A stretch of 64,000 bases of DNA from the NCBI GenBank assembly GCA_036924285.1, contig JAYKYS010000023.1, positions 434,001-498,000 of the forward strand, written 5' to 3'. The notes beneath the pieces are model-generated. The model saw only the letters and a list, made by a program, of their open reading frames with translations. It had not been told where the DNA came from and did no database searches. This document shows positions 10,941 to 22,020 of this stretch, one piece after another. The translations under genes were made by a program, and so were the position numbers. The DNA is from Asterella californica (Eukaryota; Streptophyta; Marchantiopsida; Marchantiales; Aytoniaceae). Every line of letters starts with the position of its first letter. Position 1 is the first letter of the stretch.

Positions 10941-12036
10941 GAAGGAGGTACACCGAGGGGGATAGTTGGACCGATCCGCCTGTTGCAGTTGCTGAGCAGC
11001 AGCCGGAGGAACCTGTGCACAGATGCACGCTTCTGCTGATGGAGACACTGACATCGGGACTGTCAACACGGGATCAGTGGAGTATATACCGCTGTTGGGT
11101 ACCTTCCTGAGGCATATAGATGCAGGGCGGGCGTTCGAACTGCATGAGCCGATGTCTGTTTGATATTTGTTCATAGTTATGTTATGTTCAGCTAGCACAG
11201 ATAGTAGATGAACAGTATGTAGTGACTGCAGAGTTTTGAGGATTACCGCATAGGAATAAGTGCAGCACATCCAGGACCTTGGACAATGTAAATATTTTTG
11301 TATCAAAATAAAGTCTCTGGTCCACCATGGTCTTTTTTGTGTCAACTCTTAAAGTTTAATTTGAACTGTAATCAACATCGAGGCGGAAAATTATCTACTG
11401 CAAAAACCGTCACGCGCAGCGAAGAAGAAATGAATCCCCCCGAACCGGCACTGCTATTTCGAAAGTAGTCCGTGGCGAGACGTCAGCAATGCAAGGAAGT
11501 CTCGGTTCAATTTAATAGCAGAAGCTATCTCCTTGTGGGCATTAAATTTAGTCCCGGAACGTAGCTCCTGGAACCCTTAGGCATTAAATGAACGGGGATT
11601 AAATCCCGAGACGTGGCCCCTGGAACCGGTAGGCAGTACATATGCATAGCAGTGGCCATTCCGGCCAGGGAGCAAAAACGGACAAAAGTTAATATAATCA
11701 CTGAAAATAACGAAAGATAATTGGTTTGGAGGTGGTTAGAGGTGACAGTTTAATTCTAAAACACTGTAAAACATGCGATGGAACACTGTTTACTCCAGAT
11801 CCAACCGTAAGTGCCGTGTACATGAGGTTCAGAAAACTAAATATAAACTGATGCCATAGCTAAATTTAACATTCTATTTAAATATTAAAGTTAAAATCTA
11901 TAAATAAAATAGATTTTCTATCGTACACATGGTCACTGCTAGAATAAAAAACCCATAAGTAGTGGATGGCAAAACATCTCCTTCCTCGTACAAAAAAACT
12001 GGCTCAAACTCAATAAAAGTATTATTTTTTATTACT
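10941..12036. other. Non-coding stretch with one imperfect tandem repeat
   Basis: No supported gene. At about 11538-11635 two imperfect units share GCATTAAAT, a CCCGGAACGTAGCTCCTGGAACC-like word split by changes, and a CTTAG/GGTAG end. AT-rich DNA resumes after about 11,660. Confidence 0.5.
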
Positions 12037-12226
12037 GTTAATTTATACACTAACCCATCCAAGAGGAAGGGTTAGTGAATAAATTAACACATTTGCATCA
12101 CCTCTTCCGAACTCGGAAGAGGTGAATATGCAGGTGCCAATCTGAAAAAAAATTAAGCAAATAAGCAACGTCAAGGAGGAGGTGAATAAGCAACGTCAAG
12201 GTACTTCCTTAATCATAAGGAAGTAC
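12037..12226. repeat. Triple-palindrome repeat, order P3-P2-P1 (copy 4)
   Basis: P3 has 20-base arms GTTAATTTATACACTAACCC (12037-12056) and its near-complement (12069-12088). P2 has perfect 11-base arms TCACCTCTTCC (12098-12108) and GGAAGAGGTGA (12115-12125), followed by ATATGCAGG. P1 has 10-base arms GTACTTCCTT/AAGGAAGTAC (12201-12226). A duplicated AATAAGCAACGTCAAGG word lies between P2 and P1. The order is the reverse of the copy at 4872-5004. Confidence 0.75.
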
Positions 12227-12340
12227 TCGACTTTGCGAAACTCTCATCTCGTCGTCCCGTTCGGAAAGTTAGCGCCTCTTTCAACCCACGGAGGAATCCA
12301 AAATAAGGAGGATTAGGGTTTGAACTTTAAATGTAAGGAG

Positions 12341-12366
12341 CCACCTGTCTCACCAGGTGGTGAGAC
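12341..12366. repeat. Two overlapping short palindromes
   Basis: CCACCTG/CAGGTGG (12341-12360) and GTCTCACC/GGTGAGAC (12347-12366) overlap, so the site can form two alternative hairpins. Confidence 0.6.
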
Positions 12367-13110
12367 CCTGTTTCCGGAGGTTAAAGATTGGACACCACCG
12401 ACATCTTATTGACATTTGCCTTTATCTCAGCTCGAACGCTAGCAGATCCGCTTACGTTCAACAATGAGTTGCGACAAATCAGTGGGTTGTCGATTGTCAA
12501 GCGAAGAATAGCTGGATTGTGGATTCACCCGCTGCGTGATGAATGTCTGTCCTCCTCATCGATATGATCGACTTAAAGTTTCTTGCCAAGGAACAATCCA
12601 TGAGTCGTGAGGCACCACGAACTCGAGCTACCGCTTTGCCACATTTTTGCGTACTTTGACGTTGAACATCCGAATTGCCGAATAGGGGACCGTGGTATCC
12701 AAGTATTCTGCACGTGTGCGATGGTCGATCGTGAATTAAACGATGTGAAGATCCTTTCTAGTTCAACGGATGTAGCCTATGTGATAACTGAAATTTTTCG
12801 TCCATGGCCCGTATGGAAGTACTTACCACGTCCATCGGGAAGGAGTATTTGGGTAGGTATAAAGAGGCAGACGACTATGCTTCTCTGATTACCTGTATCA
12901 CCCTTTGTAGCTCCATAGAGCTAGTGATAAAGACCAAGATCGCAGCTCGTTGCAGGTGTAACGAATAGCGGTAAGTAGAGCTATCAAGTTTCGGATCAAA
13001 TACTAGCGAGCTACCACTTCGGTCTAATGGGACGTGTTTCAAGATCATTCAAATGAGTCTGCCCTTTGACATGAATTCTTATTCTTCTACGACAAGACCA
13101 TGGAGGCGTG
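12367..13110. other. Non-coding stretch, no supported gene
   Basis: A 93-codon open frame at 12607-12888 has no recognisable family. A TGGATTGTGGATTCA word near 12512 recalls a Copia protease start (WIVDS) but nothing around it supports that. Confidence 0.4.
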
Positions 13111-14993
13111 AGGACTCGAGTACCCAATACAGCAGCAATACTAAACCCTAGCTTTCCAAGATCACGAACTGGTCGACCGCACAGTGGAGTTCAGCATATG
13201 TTAGTTCTTCATCTTTACTACCGCTGATCGCTTGCAAGGTGAGATGAATAAACACTCGCTTTCCTGGAGACTCGATTTCTGTAATATTAAGTGACCCCAG
13301 ACGAAAAGTGCCACGAAGGGAAGGGTAATTGCAGTTTCATAGTCTCATATCATAATTTGCAGATCACGGTTCTGCGAGCTTTATGTATGAGGATGTTGCA
13401 GCTCTAGGAAGAAATTTGTGAGGACGAAGATGAGATGAACATCGGAATCATCCCTGCCAAAGTTGAGAATTTTAACCACGGGCGTTAGTGTCATCTGCGC
13501 TTCACAAAGCCCGAAATTACTGCTTGGGCAACAGTACTTGCCCAAGTGTCCAGACTCCCAACATTCTTCACAAGTTTGTTGTAAAGATTATCCACAAATT
13601 TTGGCTCTGTGTTTGTTTCACACATAGGTATGATCGGTCGCTCAAAAGCAAGTTCAGATCTCGTTAGAGTAGAGTTAGCAGGAGGTTTCCATGTAGTTGA
13701 CCGTACCCTTCGGACATCGCAAGTGCCTTCCTAGATCTGCTAAGCATTGCACAGTCTCTGAATCTACGAGATGCTGGATAAGTAAATTGGATTACTTTGA
13801 GGGGGTTCTAATTGAACTGTAGGAAGTAAGGGATGTACAAGTAGAAACCTCGGCGGCCTGCCATGATAGCTTAGATTGGGAACTCGTGTGAAGTCTCTTC
13901 GATCTGATTAGAGCCACCATCTGCTAACAAACCGAAAGCTTCTAAGACCAGTGGGGTGGGAAGGCAGAAAGAACATTTGCCCCGGTGAATTTCACACCTC
14001 ATATCAACGATATCACTCACCTGTATACGGTAGATGCTGTTGAAGTATTCTGGTTCGCAAATAATTATTACCAAGTTGGTGTCAAATCATTGCCATTTGT
14101 TTGAGTGAAATCGATCGATCTCGTCAGTTACAGGCCTCATGGTGACCTAGGACTATGCACTCTGTACTGTGCACCGAAGGTTAAAAGGGAATCAGCTGAA
14201 CATATTACATCACCAGTTGGACTCAAAACTATCTGTTCAACTTGGAATTTAGCCGACTAAATATTCACGATTGAGACGAGCCTTACGCATTAGTTAGCCT
14301 GCATACTCTTGGATAGCCATCCTCCTATTCCTTCCGTGAAGAGCCGCAACCTAATTGTGTTTCTGTATTGTCAAAACTTTCCTACATGATTCGCTGTAAG
14401 TTTCACAGCGCGGATGTGTGCATGAATTCTGAACGGAGACAGTTAGCAGAAGAATCAACTACATTAATTTCTATCTCTATCCTTGGCAATCTACTTTCCC
14501 TGTTTTGTACTAGACAATCAGTTTGGTTCTCGTCAATCTGTGTGTTTATTTGCAGTTGACTATTGTCATAATAATTCAGTAGCTGAGACGATCAGTCTCT
14601 GCGTTGTAATTTCTTCTGAAATGTATTTCCTGAACAGGTCAATGTCAATGGTGCAGGATAACGTCGACGCTATAGCAGATTCCAACCGGCAGCGAGTGAT
14701 TTCCTGGGCTCAGTGTGATGGCATTACTCCATCTGCAACATGGCCCATTCGTTTCTAATTATTCGATTTACCATCGACTCCGCAAAAACTAGCATATGCT
14801 GAACTCCACTGTGCGCTCGACCCGTTCGTGAGTTTCGAAGGCTTGGGTTTAGTATTGCTGCTCTGAGACGAGAGTTGGATGTGCGCTCGACCCGTTCGTT
14901 AGTGTGGGAAGCTCGGGTTTAGTATTGCTGCTCTAAGGGTCCAGCCGCTCATGGGCGATTGGGCCCTAAGACGAGAGTTGGGTACTCAAGTCC
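13111..14993. mobile_element. Fold-back element with long inverted arms
   Basis: The left arm (13111-13200, ending TTCAGCATATG) is matched in reverse complement by 14793-14870 (starting CATATGCTGAACTCCACTG). The right side holds a second, partly duplicated copy of the arm at about 14879-14937 and the outermost piece TTGGGTACTCAAGTCC near 14975-14993, which pairs with GGACTCGAGTACCCA at the left end. Shared words include GGGTTTAGTATTGCTGCT and CTCGACC-GTTCGT. The 1.6-kb interior has only short unrecognised frames and no transposase. It could be a fold-back transposon or an inverted duplication; no target duplication was found. Confidence 0.55.
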
Positions 14994-15154
14994 GTCGGAG
15001 GTTCAATGTCCAAACAGCCTAAACTGTGGCACTGGTGGATTCTCTTCTTGGTCAAGAAAATGCAATATCGAAGCGCAGCAGAGGATTTACACAGCACTCA
15101 GAAGGAGACGGGGAATACTTGCTTCTTGATATCATTGGGTCTCCCGCGAGGGGG

Positions 15155-15347
15155 AGGATGGGCTGCGCCGGTTCGTGATAGTGCAATACCAAGGCGACAC
15201 TGGAGAGTCCGAAGTAGCAAGCTACCCCATTGGACTCACGCCCGTGAGAGAAATTAGATTAATATCGTGAGGGTCGATGTCCCTCGTGTCAGATATCAAA
15301 CTGATTATAACTACACTTGATCTTAGCCAAAAGGCCGAGAATGGTAT
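15155..15347 (-). pseudogene. U2 spliceosomal RNA, probable pseudogene
   Basis: Read on the minus strand from 15347, the sequence begins ATACCATTCTCGGCC and then TTTTGGCTAAGATCAAGTGT, the universally conserved U2 5' end. Later blocks ATCAGTTTGATATCTGACA, GGGGTAGCTTGCTACTTCGG and TTGGTATTGCACTATC match U2 stems II-IV. Compared with plant U2 it lacks about seven bases immediately after GTGTAGT, which removes part of the branch-point recognition stretch, and its Sm site is degraded (AATTTCTC in place of a U-run). No plant upstream sequence element is seen on the 5' side. U2 is the snRNA that pairs with the intron branch point; this copy should not do so normally. Confidence 0.85.
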
Positions 15348-16524
15348 ACTCCTTCATGGGCAGAGAAGAGTTATAACACTTGGTAAACCTCATCTGCTCC
15401 TGCACGGCATATGGGTTTACAGACGACGGTTAGTAAACTACTCATATTCTTCCCACTTAGTTGCTACTGTGCCGTATGAAAGTAAACGGATCACGGCGAT
15501 CGGGGTAAGATCAAAACAAATGATGAGAAGATTTACGGTCTTTCGTATTCGGCAAGCTGAGGAAAGTAAGAGAAAATAGAGTTCATAAAGCAAGAGTGCT
15601 ACTGAGAATCCCGAACTGTCCCAGAAGAAAGAAAAAGGTTCAGGGCGGAGGTGGGGGCGCACAACAAGTGAGTTAAAAAATCTGTGACAGTAGTGGTCTC
15701 GTCCGCTTACACAAAGTTGAGTCCCATCAAAATGATGAGGCTTCGAGACGAACTTCTCTCTGTCTTGTTTTGGAAGGGAAACTTTATCTCAATAGACAGA
15801 CTGGTTGTAGTCCTTCAACCTTGATGGTACAGAAGATGATACGATTCTTTTCCACACATCAATGATAGATTTTCTCACAAGATCTATGTTCGATCTCGAT
15901 GTACCTTTGATGATTTTCGATGAAAAGTTTCAAACGCAGTGCTTACGAGTAGTGCGTCACGACCTCGACAGAGTGAAGCACCACATTTTCTATATCATGA
16001 CGAGGATGGCCGAATGCCTTACGATACGCTAGGGGCATCAGGACTATTTGGAACTGGCATTTCAGAGATCTCAGCATTTTATCATCTTCGGTTACTTAGT
16101 CAACTCCTCCAACATTTCTTCGTCTCAAACACTGGACTGGAGAGTGAAGCAGTGCTTGAGGTGACAGTTTATTTGGGTACGGTGTCAGTGTACCAAGATA
16201 ATCCAGCTGCTGCATAATCCAACTTCAGTTATAATGGTGATGTCTCAATGAAGAGGTGTTCAAAATATTGTGATTAACCGCTTAGTGTGCCCCGCGCATA
16301 GTATGCTTTAGTAGAAGGCGAAAGAATGGTTCGCTCAGAGCTGAACGCACTGACTTCTGAATTGCTCGCTGTCGGGAGTTGTTGTATCTCTCACCGAGGT
16401 CCTCTCGTCAACTCAACTCGTGGGTTTATACCCTTCACACCTCCTCAGGCGTAGCAGATACACGTGCCGCCTTGCGCAAAAATATTGTTGTCATTTTAAT
16501 GTGTACGATCATGTCATCCAAATA
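15348..16524. other. Non-coding stretch between U2 relic and tRNA-Ala
   Basis: Only short frames of no recognised family (for example 15939-16217). I see no structured repeat or promoter here. Confidence 0.5.
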
Positions 16525-16597
16525 GGGGGTGTAGCTCACATGGTAGAGCGATCGCTTTGCATGCGATAGGCACGGGGATCGATATCCCGCACCTCTC
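16525..16597 (+). tRNA. tRNA-Ala(TGC), possibly inactive
   Basis: A full 73-base cloverleaf can be drawn: acceptor GGGGGTG/CACCTCT (two G-U pairs), D-arm GCTC-ACATGGTA-GAGC, anticodon arm ATCGC-TTTGCAT-GCGAT with anticodon TGC, variable AGGCA, and T-arm CGGGG-ATCGATA-TCCCG. The anticodon-stem top pair is A-T where plant tRNA-Ala usually has C-G, a compensated change. However the T-loop reads ATCGATA rather than TTCGATC, losing T54 and weakening the internal B-box promoter. It may be a recent pseudogene. The A-box region is intact. Confidence 0.75.
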
Positions 16598-16679
16598 TTA
16601 AAGGTAGATAAAATGTTTCTGTTCCTCTGTACTTTGATTTTTGGGATTCCTCCGTAATTCGAGTTGCTCTCGCACGCCA

Positions 16680-16942
16680 CGCCATTGAGAGGACTTTCTT
16701 AAGTCCGTCTTGACACTCTGGCAAATGAACTCTTCCAAGTTCTTCTTGCAGATGAGCTCAGATGAGAGTCGAACACCACGACATTCATCATCCATCACAC
16801 TTAGAGCTGACGCCATTCAGAGGACTTTCTAAGTCCTTCTTGACTCTCTTGCAAATGAACTCTTCCAAGTTCTTTTTTTCTCTCGACACCAGCTCTCACG
16901 ATGAGCTCTTAGCTCAGCACCACGACATTCATCATCACACTA
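16680..16942. repeat. Tandem duplication, about 131-base unit
   Basis: The unit starting CGCCATTGAGAGGACTTTC at 16680 recurs at 16811; both contain GCAAATGAACTCTTCCAAG and CACCACGACATTCATCATC. It begins about 85 bases after the tRNA-Ala. Confidence 0.8.
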
Positions 16943-17997
16943 GAGTGGACGTTTCGAAACCTGGTTTAGTGTTTCCACTAAGCGCACTTCTGCTAAACTG
17001 CTGGTTCGCCTACTCAAGCCTCAAAACCGCGAGGACAAGAGCAAGGCAAGAAAACTTATCCGTCTTATTCATTAGTGGTGTCGCTTGCATCGTAAGCGTG
17101 GTCCTCTTATAGCATTGTGATAGCTCTCAGTCTTCTCGGATTGGACTAACTTGATGGAATTGCTAATCTCATTTCTTGCTGTAAGCTAAGAATACTGTCG
17201 GTCTCCACAGCAAGCGTAGAATTTCAGCTGCATCTCCGACGTAAATGGAACCTGGTATTGATAGAGGAGTAGTTAGTTACTAGTTGCCGGCAGAAAAATC
17301 CAATGGCCCGTCTGCCACCGCAAAGAGGCCCGCTCTTCCCACAGATTCCAATCATTCGGACTCGAGCATAGTAGTCGCCGCCACTTGCGTTACCTCGTAC
17401 GCATTCTGTGGAACGAGGTGATGAGTTCAGCCAGAAGAAGAAAACCAAACACTTCGATATCCTCTGTAATCTCGATTACTCAGCGAGAAAACCAAGCATC
17501 CAGTAGACTTCCGTGATAAATCTAAATACTCTAGTTGGATTTGCGCCACAGAAGAATGTAGCCCTTCAGACTTCACTCCTGTCAGTTTTCATCTTCTGTT
17601 CTTATAAGTATTGTCGACAAGTAATGACTTACCACACATCTTCCGTGCTATGCTCTCCGAATGCTTTGCAGTTCCAGTTTCAGAGAAAATCGACCGTTCA
17701 GGTAGGAGACATGCATGTCTAGAGGACAGATGTTTCGTGTATCGACGGATCCTGCATTGATGTCTGACTCTCAAGTATGATTATTGATGTAACGTAGCGT
17801 GGCGCAAAGCCGAAGGCAATCTTAGCGCTAAACTAGCATACTAAACTCTGGGATAAACATACGATAATATGCAACTCTGTGCTCGAGCAGCTGCACTGAA
17901 CCAGGACGGCAGACTATAAAAAGTGCATTTGGACCGAGTTCTTCTAACGAGTTAGCATGATAAGTCTGCTGTCATATCATCAGGTATAAATCAGTCT
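16943..17997. other. Non-coding stretch before the Copia LTR
   Basis: No frame resembles a known family. An 18-base duplication (AATGAACTAGTGGTAGAA) occurs just inside the adjoining LTR near 18005-18040. Confidence 0.5.
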
Positions 17998-18273
17998 TGT
18001 TGGAAATGAACTAGTGGTAGAAATGAACTAGTGGTAGAATAGGCTAATGCAAAACTCTAAGTCATGGCATAAGGACAGTATGAGAGTGTGAGAGAGCTCC
18101 TCAAGAGAGTGTGGGCAAAACCAAGTAAATAGATTACTCGATAATGTACAATGGTCTTGGTCCTGGATAATATACTCTTGGTCTTGACCTTGGTGACCTT
18201 ACGGAAGGTCACTACCTAATAACCTGAACTGGTTACTGGATAAGGGGTTTTATACTTGTACAGTATTCTAACA
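17998..18273 (-). repeat. 3' LTR of Copia element G
   Basis: On the minus strand the segment begins TGTTAGAATACTGTACAAG and ends CATTTCCAACA, giving TG...CA ends with short inverted termini. The purine tract GGGTGGGAG (complement of 18274-18282) directly precedes it, and the Copia RNase H reading frame ends about 30 bases upstream. At 276 bp it is a typical short Copia LTR. No matching 5' LTR is in the window. Confidence 0.75.
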
Positions 18274-18282
18274 CTCCCACCC
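18274..18282 (-). promoter_or_regulatory. Polypurine tract of Copia element G
   Basis: GGGTGGGAG on the minus strand lies exactly at the inner edge of the 3' LTR, where plus-strand DNA synthesis would be primed. Confidence 0.6.
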
Positions 18283-18307
18283 AATAACAGTTCGGATAAA
18301 AACATTA

Positions 18308-19270
18308 TTAGCTAGAAAACATTCCTAGCTTTGGCAGTAGATAATCCAACTTGGGAGTTGGTAAGCTCTTTGTCAGAATATCTGCAACCATGTCCTCAGT
18401 AGCACAATATCTAACTTCTATAACTTTTCCAGCGACGTGATCTTTGATGAAGTGATATCGGATGTCGATGTGCTTCGTAGAACTTGCTAGTGTCGACAAG
18501 GGCCATAGTGCTTTGGTTGTCACAATATGTAACAGTGGGCTCCTTGTCATGCAATCCGATGTCAATCAGGAGCTGAAGTAACCAGATTGTCTCTGAACAG
18601 CTCGTGCTAAGAGCTACATATTCTGCCTCTATGCTTGACAGGGCTACTGACTTCTGTCTCTTAAAGGACCAGCTGATGGCTCCTCTAGAGTAGATGAAGC
18701 AATGATCTGATGTGGATCGTCTTGTCTCTGCATGTCCTCCCAAGTCAGCATCGGAGTAACCGAACAGAGAGTAGGGCTCGGGTGAGTGAGCATACTCAAG
18801 GTATAAATTAAAAGTTCTCTTGATGTAACGAAAAATCCGCTTCATAGCGACAATGTGTCTAGGTCCAGGACTACTCATAAACTGGGAGAGTACACTAATG
18901 AGATAAGACAAATCAAGACGAGTGCATACTGCGGCCCAATTAATAGAGCCAGTTGCACTCTGGTAAGGATAACTATTACATAGCTTATTTTCATCCTCAG
19001 TGACAGGAGAGTCATCCGAGGAAAGTTTATCACATGTGACTAGAGGGGTTGCAGTCTTGTAAGCCAAACTGAAATAGTTTCTGTGTCAAATACAAAGTTT
19101 GACTAAGTCTAATAGTGCTAGAAGATGGATCACGGTTAATCTCAATGCTAAGGCAATGATGGACTGGACCAATGTCAGTCATTTTGAACCGTGAGCTCAA
19201 TTTCTTTTTTACATGGGATAGTAGAACCTCACTGCTACTGACAATCACTGTGTCATCCACGTAGAGGACA
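18308..19270 (-). pseudogene. Copia element G, reverse transcriptase end and RNase H
   Basis: Reading on the minus strand from 19270, the fragment starts within RT at the catalytic LYVDD box, continues through KKKLSSRFKMTDIGPVHHC and the Copia thumb region, and ends with RNase H blocks YSDADLGG, SSIEAEYVALS and DVADILTKSLP-like sequence. A frameshift occurs near 19030-19067 and another near 18420-18560. The part upstream of LYVDD (gag, protease, integrase, RT fingers) is missing: at about 19270 the sequence switches abruptly to Gypsy element B. It is a 3'-terminal fragment of a dead Ty1/Copia element. Confidence 0.85.
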
Positions 19271-20148
19271 AGGCATCTTCGGAAGTTTAGTCGCGTCTCT
19301 TGATGTTTCCTCTTGTCCATCATTCGTCATCAAATCTGCAACCCGCATCAAACACATGACTCCGTCGTTGAAGTCCATCTGTTTGTCTTTGATCAAATTC
19401 GTCGCAAAATCATCAATTTTCCGCGTTTTTCGGATCAGCCTCACTCCCTGCTTCCGTCCTTTAACTCTGACGTTCAACCTCAAGGGTTTCCGCCTAAGTT
19501 CCACTTCAAACCTGTCCAAGAAAGTGTTCCCTAAAACCGCATGGATATCATCCATCTTGCACACCGTGAAGTTCTCTGTGAACTCCAACTTCCCACACGC
19601 AAATCGTACGTCCAAGACCACTTCAAAAGTTTGGGTCGTCTTGCTCTTGGCAAAGCGCATCTGAATAGACTTGTCTGCCTTGGAGGTAGACAAGCCCAAC
19701 TTCTTCACTAACTTCGGACTTATGAAGGAGTGGGTCGCTCATGTGTCCACAAGAAAAGTAACATCACGGTTAGCAACCTTGGCTTGCAGAAACATCAGTC
19801 TCGGTGTCTTCTTTGTGGTTCTCAAGGTCACAGTCATCTAGCCCTCCAACAAGTCCTTTGCAACAAACGTATTCATGCTACAGTTAGGTTTCGTGCACCC
19901 CTTAGCACTATGGCCCGCCTCGCCACAGTTGTAACAAGTAAACTTAGCTCCATTGCCTTTCTGAGGTGTTTGCCCCTTAGGTTTTACTCTTGTTTGATGT
20001 CGTTTTGCTGCCGGGGCAAAAGAATCCTTCCGATCTTTCTCACTCCCATCCCATTGTCGCTTGTAGTCCTTGTTCTTCTTCTGAAACTTGTCCGTGCTGC
20101 GTGGTTCAAAAGGTTTCAGTTGCTGGACTTCATCGTCCCCAATCCGCT
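19271..20148 (-). pseudogene. Gypsy element B: gag zinc knuckle and protease fragment
   Basis: On the minus strand a basic, Lys/Arg-rich gag tail leads into a CCHC zinc knuckle, CYNCGEAGHSAKGC, at about 19900-19945. This is followed by a retropepsin-like domain with FLVDT, THSFISPKLV and LGNTFLDRF motifs. The active-site triplet is broken: the glycine codon after Asp-Thr is TGA at about 19731-19733. The domain stops at the Copia junction near 19270. The upstream half of the same gag lies 11.6 kb away at 31757-32569, because element A was inserted between them. Confidence 0.8.
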
Positions 20149-21810
20149 CCGCTATCATATAACGTGTTTTTCTGTCTAGGAATACACGGGGTATATGGCT
20201 GTGCAGAGATATGTGGATTGACAAGGTTGGATCTAGATCTGGATGTTTCCACTCAAATGTTTCACTATCTACTCTTCTAGCCTGAGTGACCTTGTATCCG
20301 CTCGTCTCAAGTTTAAAGCTTGCTACGATCCAAGGTTACGTATAGGTTGCATAAACTTGTGTTACAAACAGATCTTTTGTATTCTAACTAAAAATACTCA
20401 GATCTGTATTATCTAACTGAAGTTATTCATCTATATCACTGGAAGCCTGACTTCTGAATAGCTCCCCAACGACGCTAACTGGCCATCAATCCAACTATCA
20501 CAACTTCATAGTACAATCAGAAGATACTAAGATCACTCAATCAACTTGATAGAGCATCGGTACAACTTGCTGTACACCCTGGTCTACCAAGCATTCCAGC
20601 AAGGTAAAGCATGCATACTCCAAAACACTATTCAGATCTCAATATAGCACCAACGGCGGTAGTACCTGGCAGCTCCGAGAACCCAAACAGCGGCTTAAGA
20701 CTCATGACGACTCCGTTCTCCTTCATCACCAAGAGCTGAAATCAGCCCCCACACCCTCCAATGTCGAATTGCATACAGGCATGGCAGTTTCAGCAACAAA
20801 CTCCTCTCCAAATTGATCGAAAATGACCAAAATGATCATAGATGATACCGAAAAAACCCGAAATTGCTAATAACAGAAGTATTTTCGAACTTTGAGACCT
20901 CAGTCCTTCCAAACCACTCGACCAATGATGATCAAACTTCACAGGAAGCTTGATTGGACCCTTCACTCCTACCCTGAACAATTTTTAGGTCGAAATCTCA
21001 AACCAATTCTCAGATATGGATCAAACCGTAATCTGTGCTAACTTCAGAGCTTTACAGACCCAGGTACATTTGATCCAAGATTCTGAACAAACTACTCGAT
21101 CATTTGAGGTGAAACTTCCCAAGTATCTTACTGATAAGACATTCTTCAATCCTGGAAAGTTTCACTCAGAAATTCGACTCAGATCTTAAGCAATAGCAAA
21201 CTATCCATGGCTATCACAGTTCGCTGTCCCCGCCTTATCCCATCTGCACTTCTCAACTTCAATCGGTCGGTTCAGAATCCAAATCGATTAAGAACCTAAC
21301 GAAATTGATATCAAAATGACCAGCACGTCGTCAGCTCTCCAACCCAACAGACAGCTCCTAAAAACTCTTCGCGAGTCTCTCGGAACAACCAGAAACGTAG
21401 CAGTAGGTACGAATTTCACCCCCCTCCACTCAATCGATCATAACGCGCTCATACTTTCATCAAATCGATCGATTCTTCAGCCCAGATTGTAGCCCCAGTC
21501 GAGAGCTCTCCAACCATACCCTTCGTTTCGCGAATGGACTTCTGAAGCCTCCAGAAACCACAGAAACGTCGAGAGGATCAGCTAGAACACCATTGGTCCA
21601 AAAGTGGACCAATAAGAGCAAAAAGAACTTTACTTTTTGTCTTTTCTCCTCTTAACTTTTCCCTTAGAACGAATTTTTACTCTCCAAAGAGACACAAGAC
21701 ATCAACAACACTCTAAGACTTCACAAAATCCTTCAGATATGTCGCTGGATTCTTCGCGGTCCGTAACTACACAGAAGCGCTCAACCAGAATGAAACCAGT
21801 GAGCCGCAGA

Positions 21811-22014
21811 CTAATACAACGTCAATATTACAACTTGGAAACGTTCTACAATAAAAGGTATGACAAAAGGAAACGGTGAAGCTATCACTCGATTGTAATA
21901 TTCTTGCCCGAAGTTTCTCACGATCCAAGCCCCATGATTGATCTTCGGTCTGCAATGGCACCGGACATCGACCCAAAGATTGAAAGGAACGTTCGATGGA
22001 TAGTTGAGATCCAT
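21811..22014 (-). CDS. LTR ORF beta, element A 3' LTR (67 aa, unknown)
   Basis: The 67-codon frame starts at ATG (22014) six bases after the stop of ORF alpha and in the same frame. It has MDLN at the start, a CRPK motif near residue 21, a VRNFGQEYYNRV block near residues 32-43, PFVIPFIV, and ends VVILTLY. The element E LTR carries a 67-codon counterpart with about 55% identical residues by eye, including MDLN, CRPK, RNFG, EYY and VVILTLY. This conservation in otherwise dissimilar LTRs suggests it is or was coding. I recognise no family. No signal peptide or clear membrane helix is seen. Confidence 0.5.
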   Translation of the reverse strand: MDLNYPSNVPFNLWVDVRCHCRPKINHGAWIVRNFGQEYYNRVIASPFPFVIPFIVERFQVVILTLY

Positions 22015-22020
22015 TGTTCC

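Noticed and set aside
10857..11345. Minus-strand frame of 162 codons opposite the Rep-like pseudogene
   Set aside because: It overlaps the conserved end of the plus-strand pseudogene and shows no domain.
12480..12620. Possible Copia protease start (WIVDS-like word near 12512)
   Set aside because: The active-site Gly would be Pro, two stops follow at once, and no zinc knuckle or integrase lies nearby; too short to support.
20152..20280. Plus-strand frame shared by the starts of both A LTRs (also at 29264-29473)
   Set aside because: It is duplicated only because the LTRs are; it has no counterpart in E and no motif.
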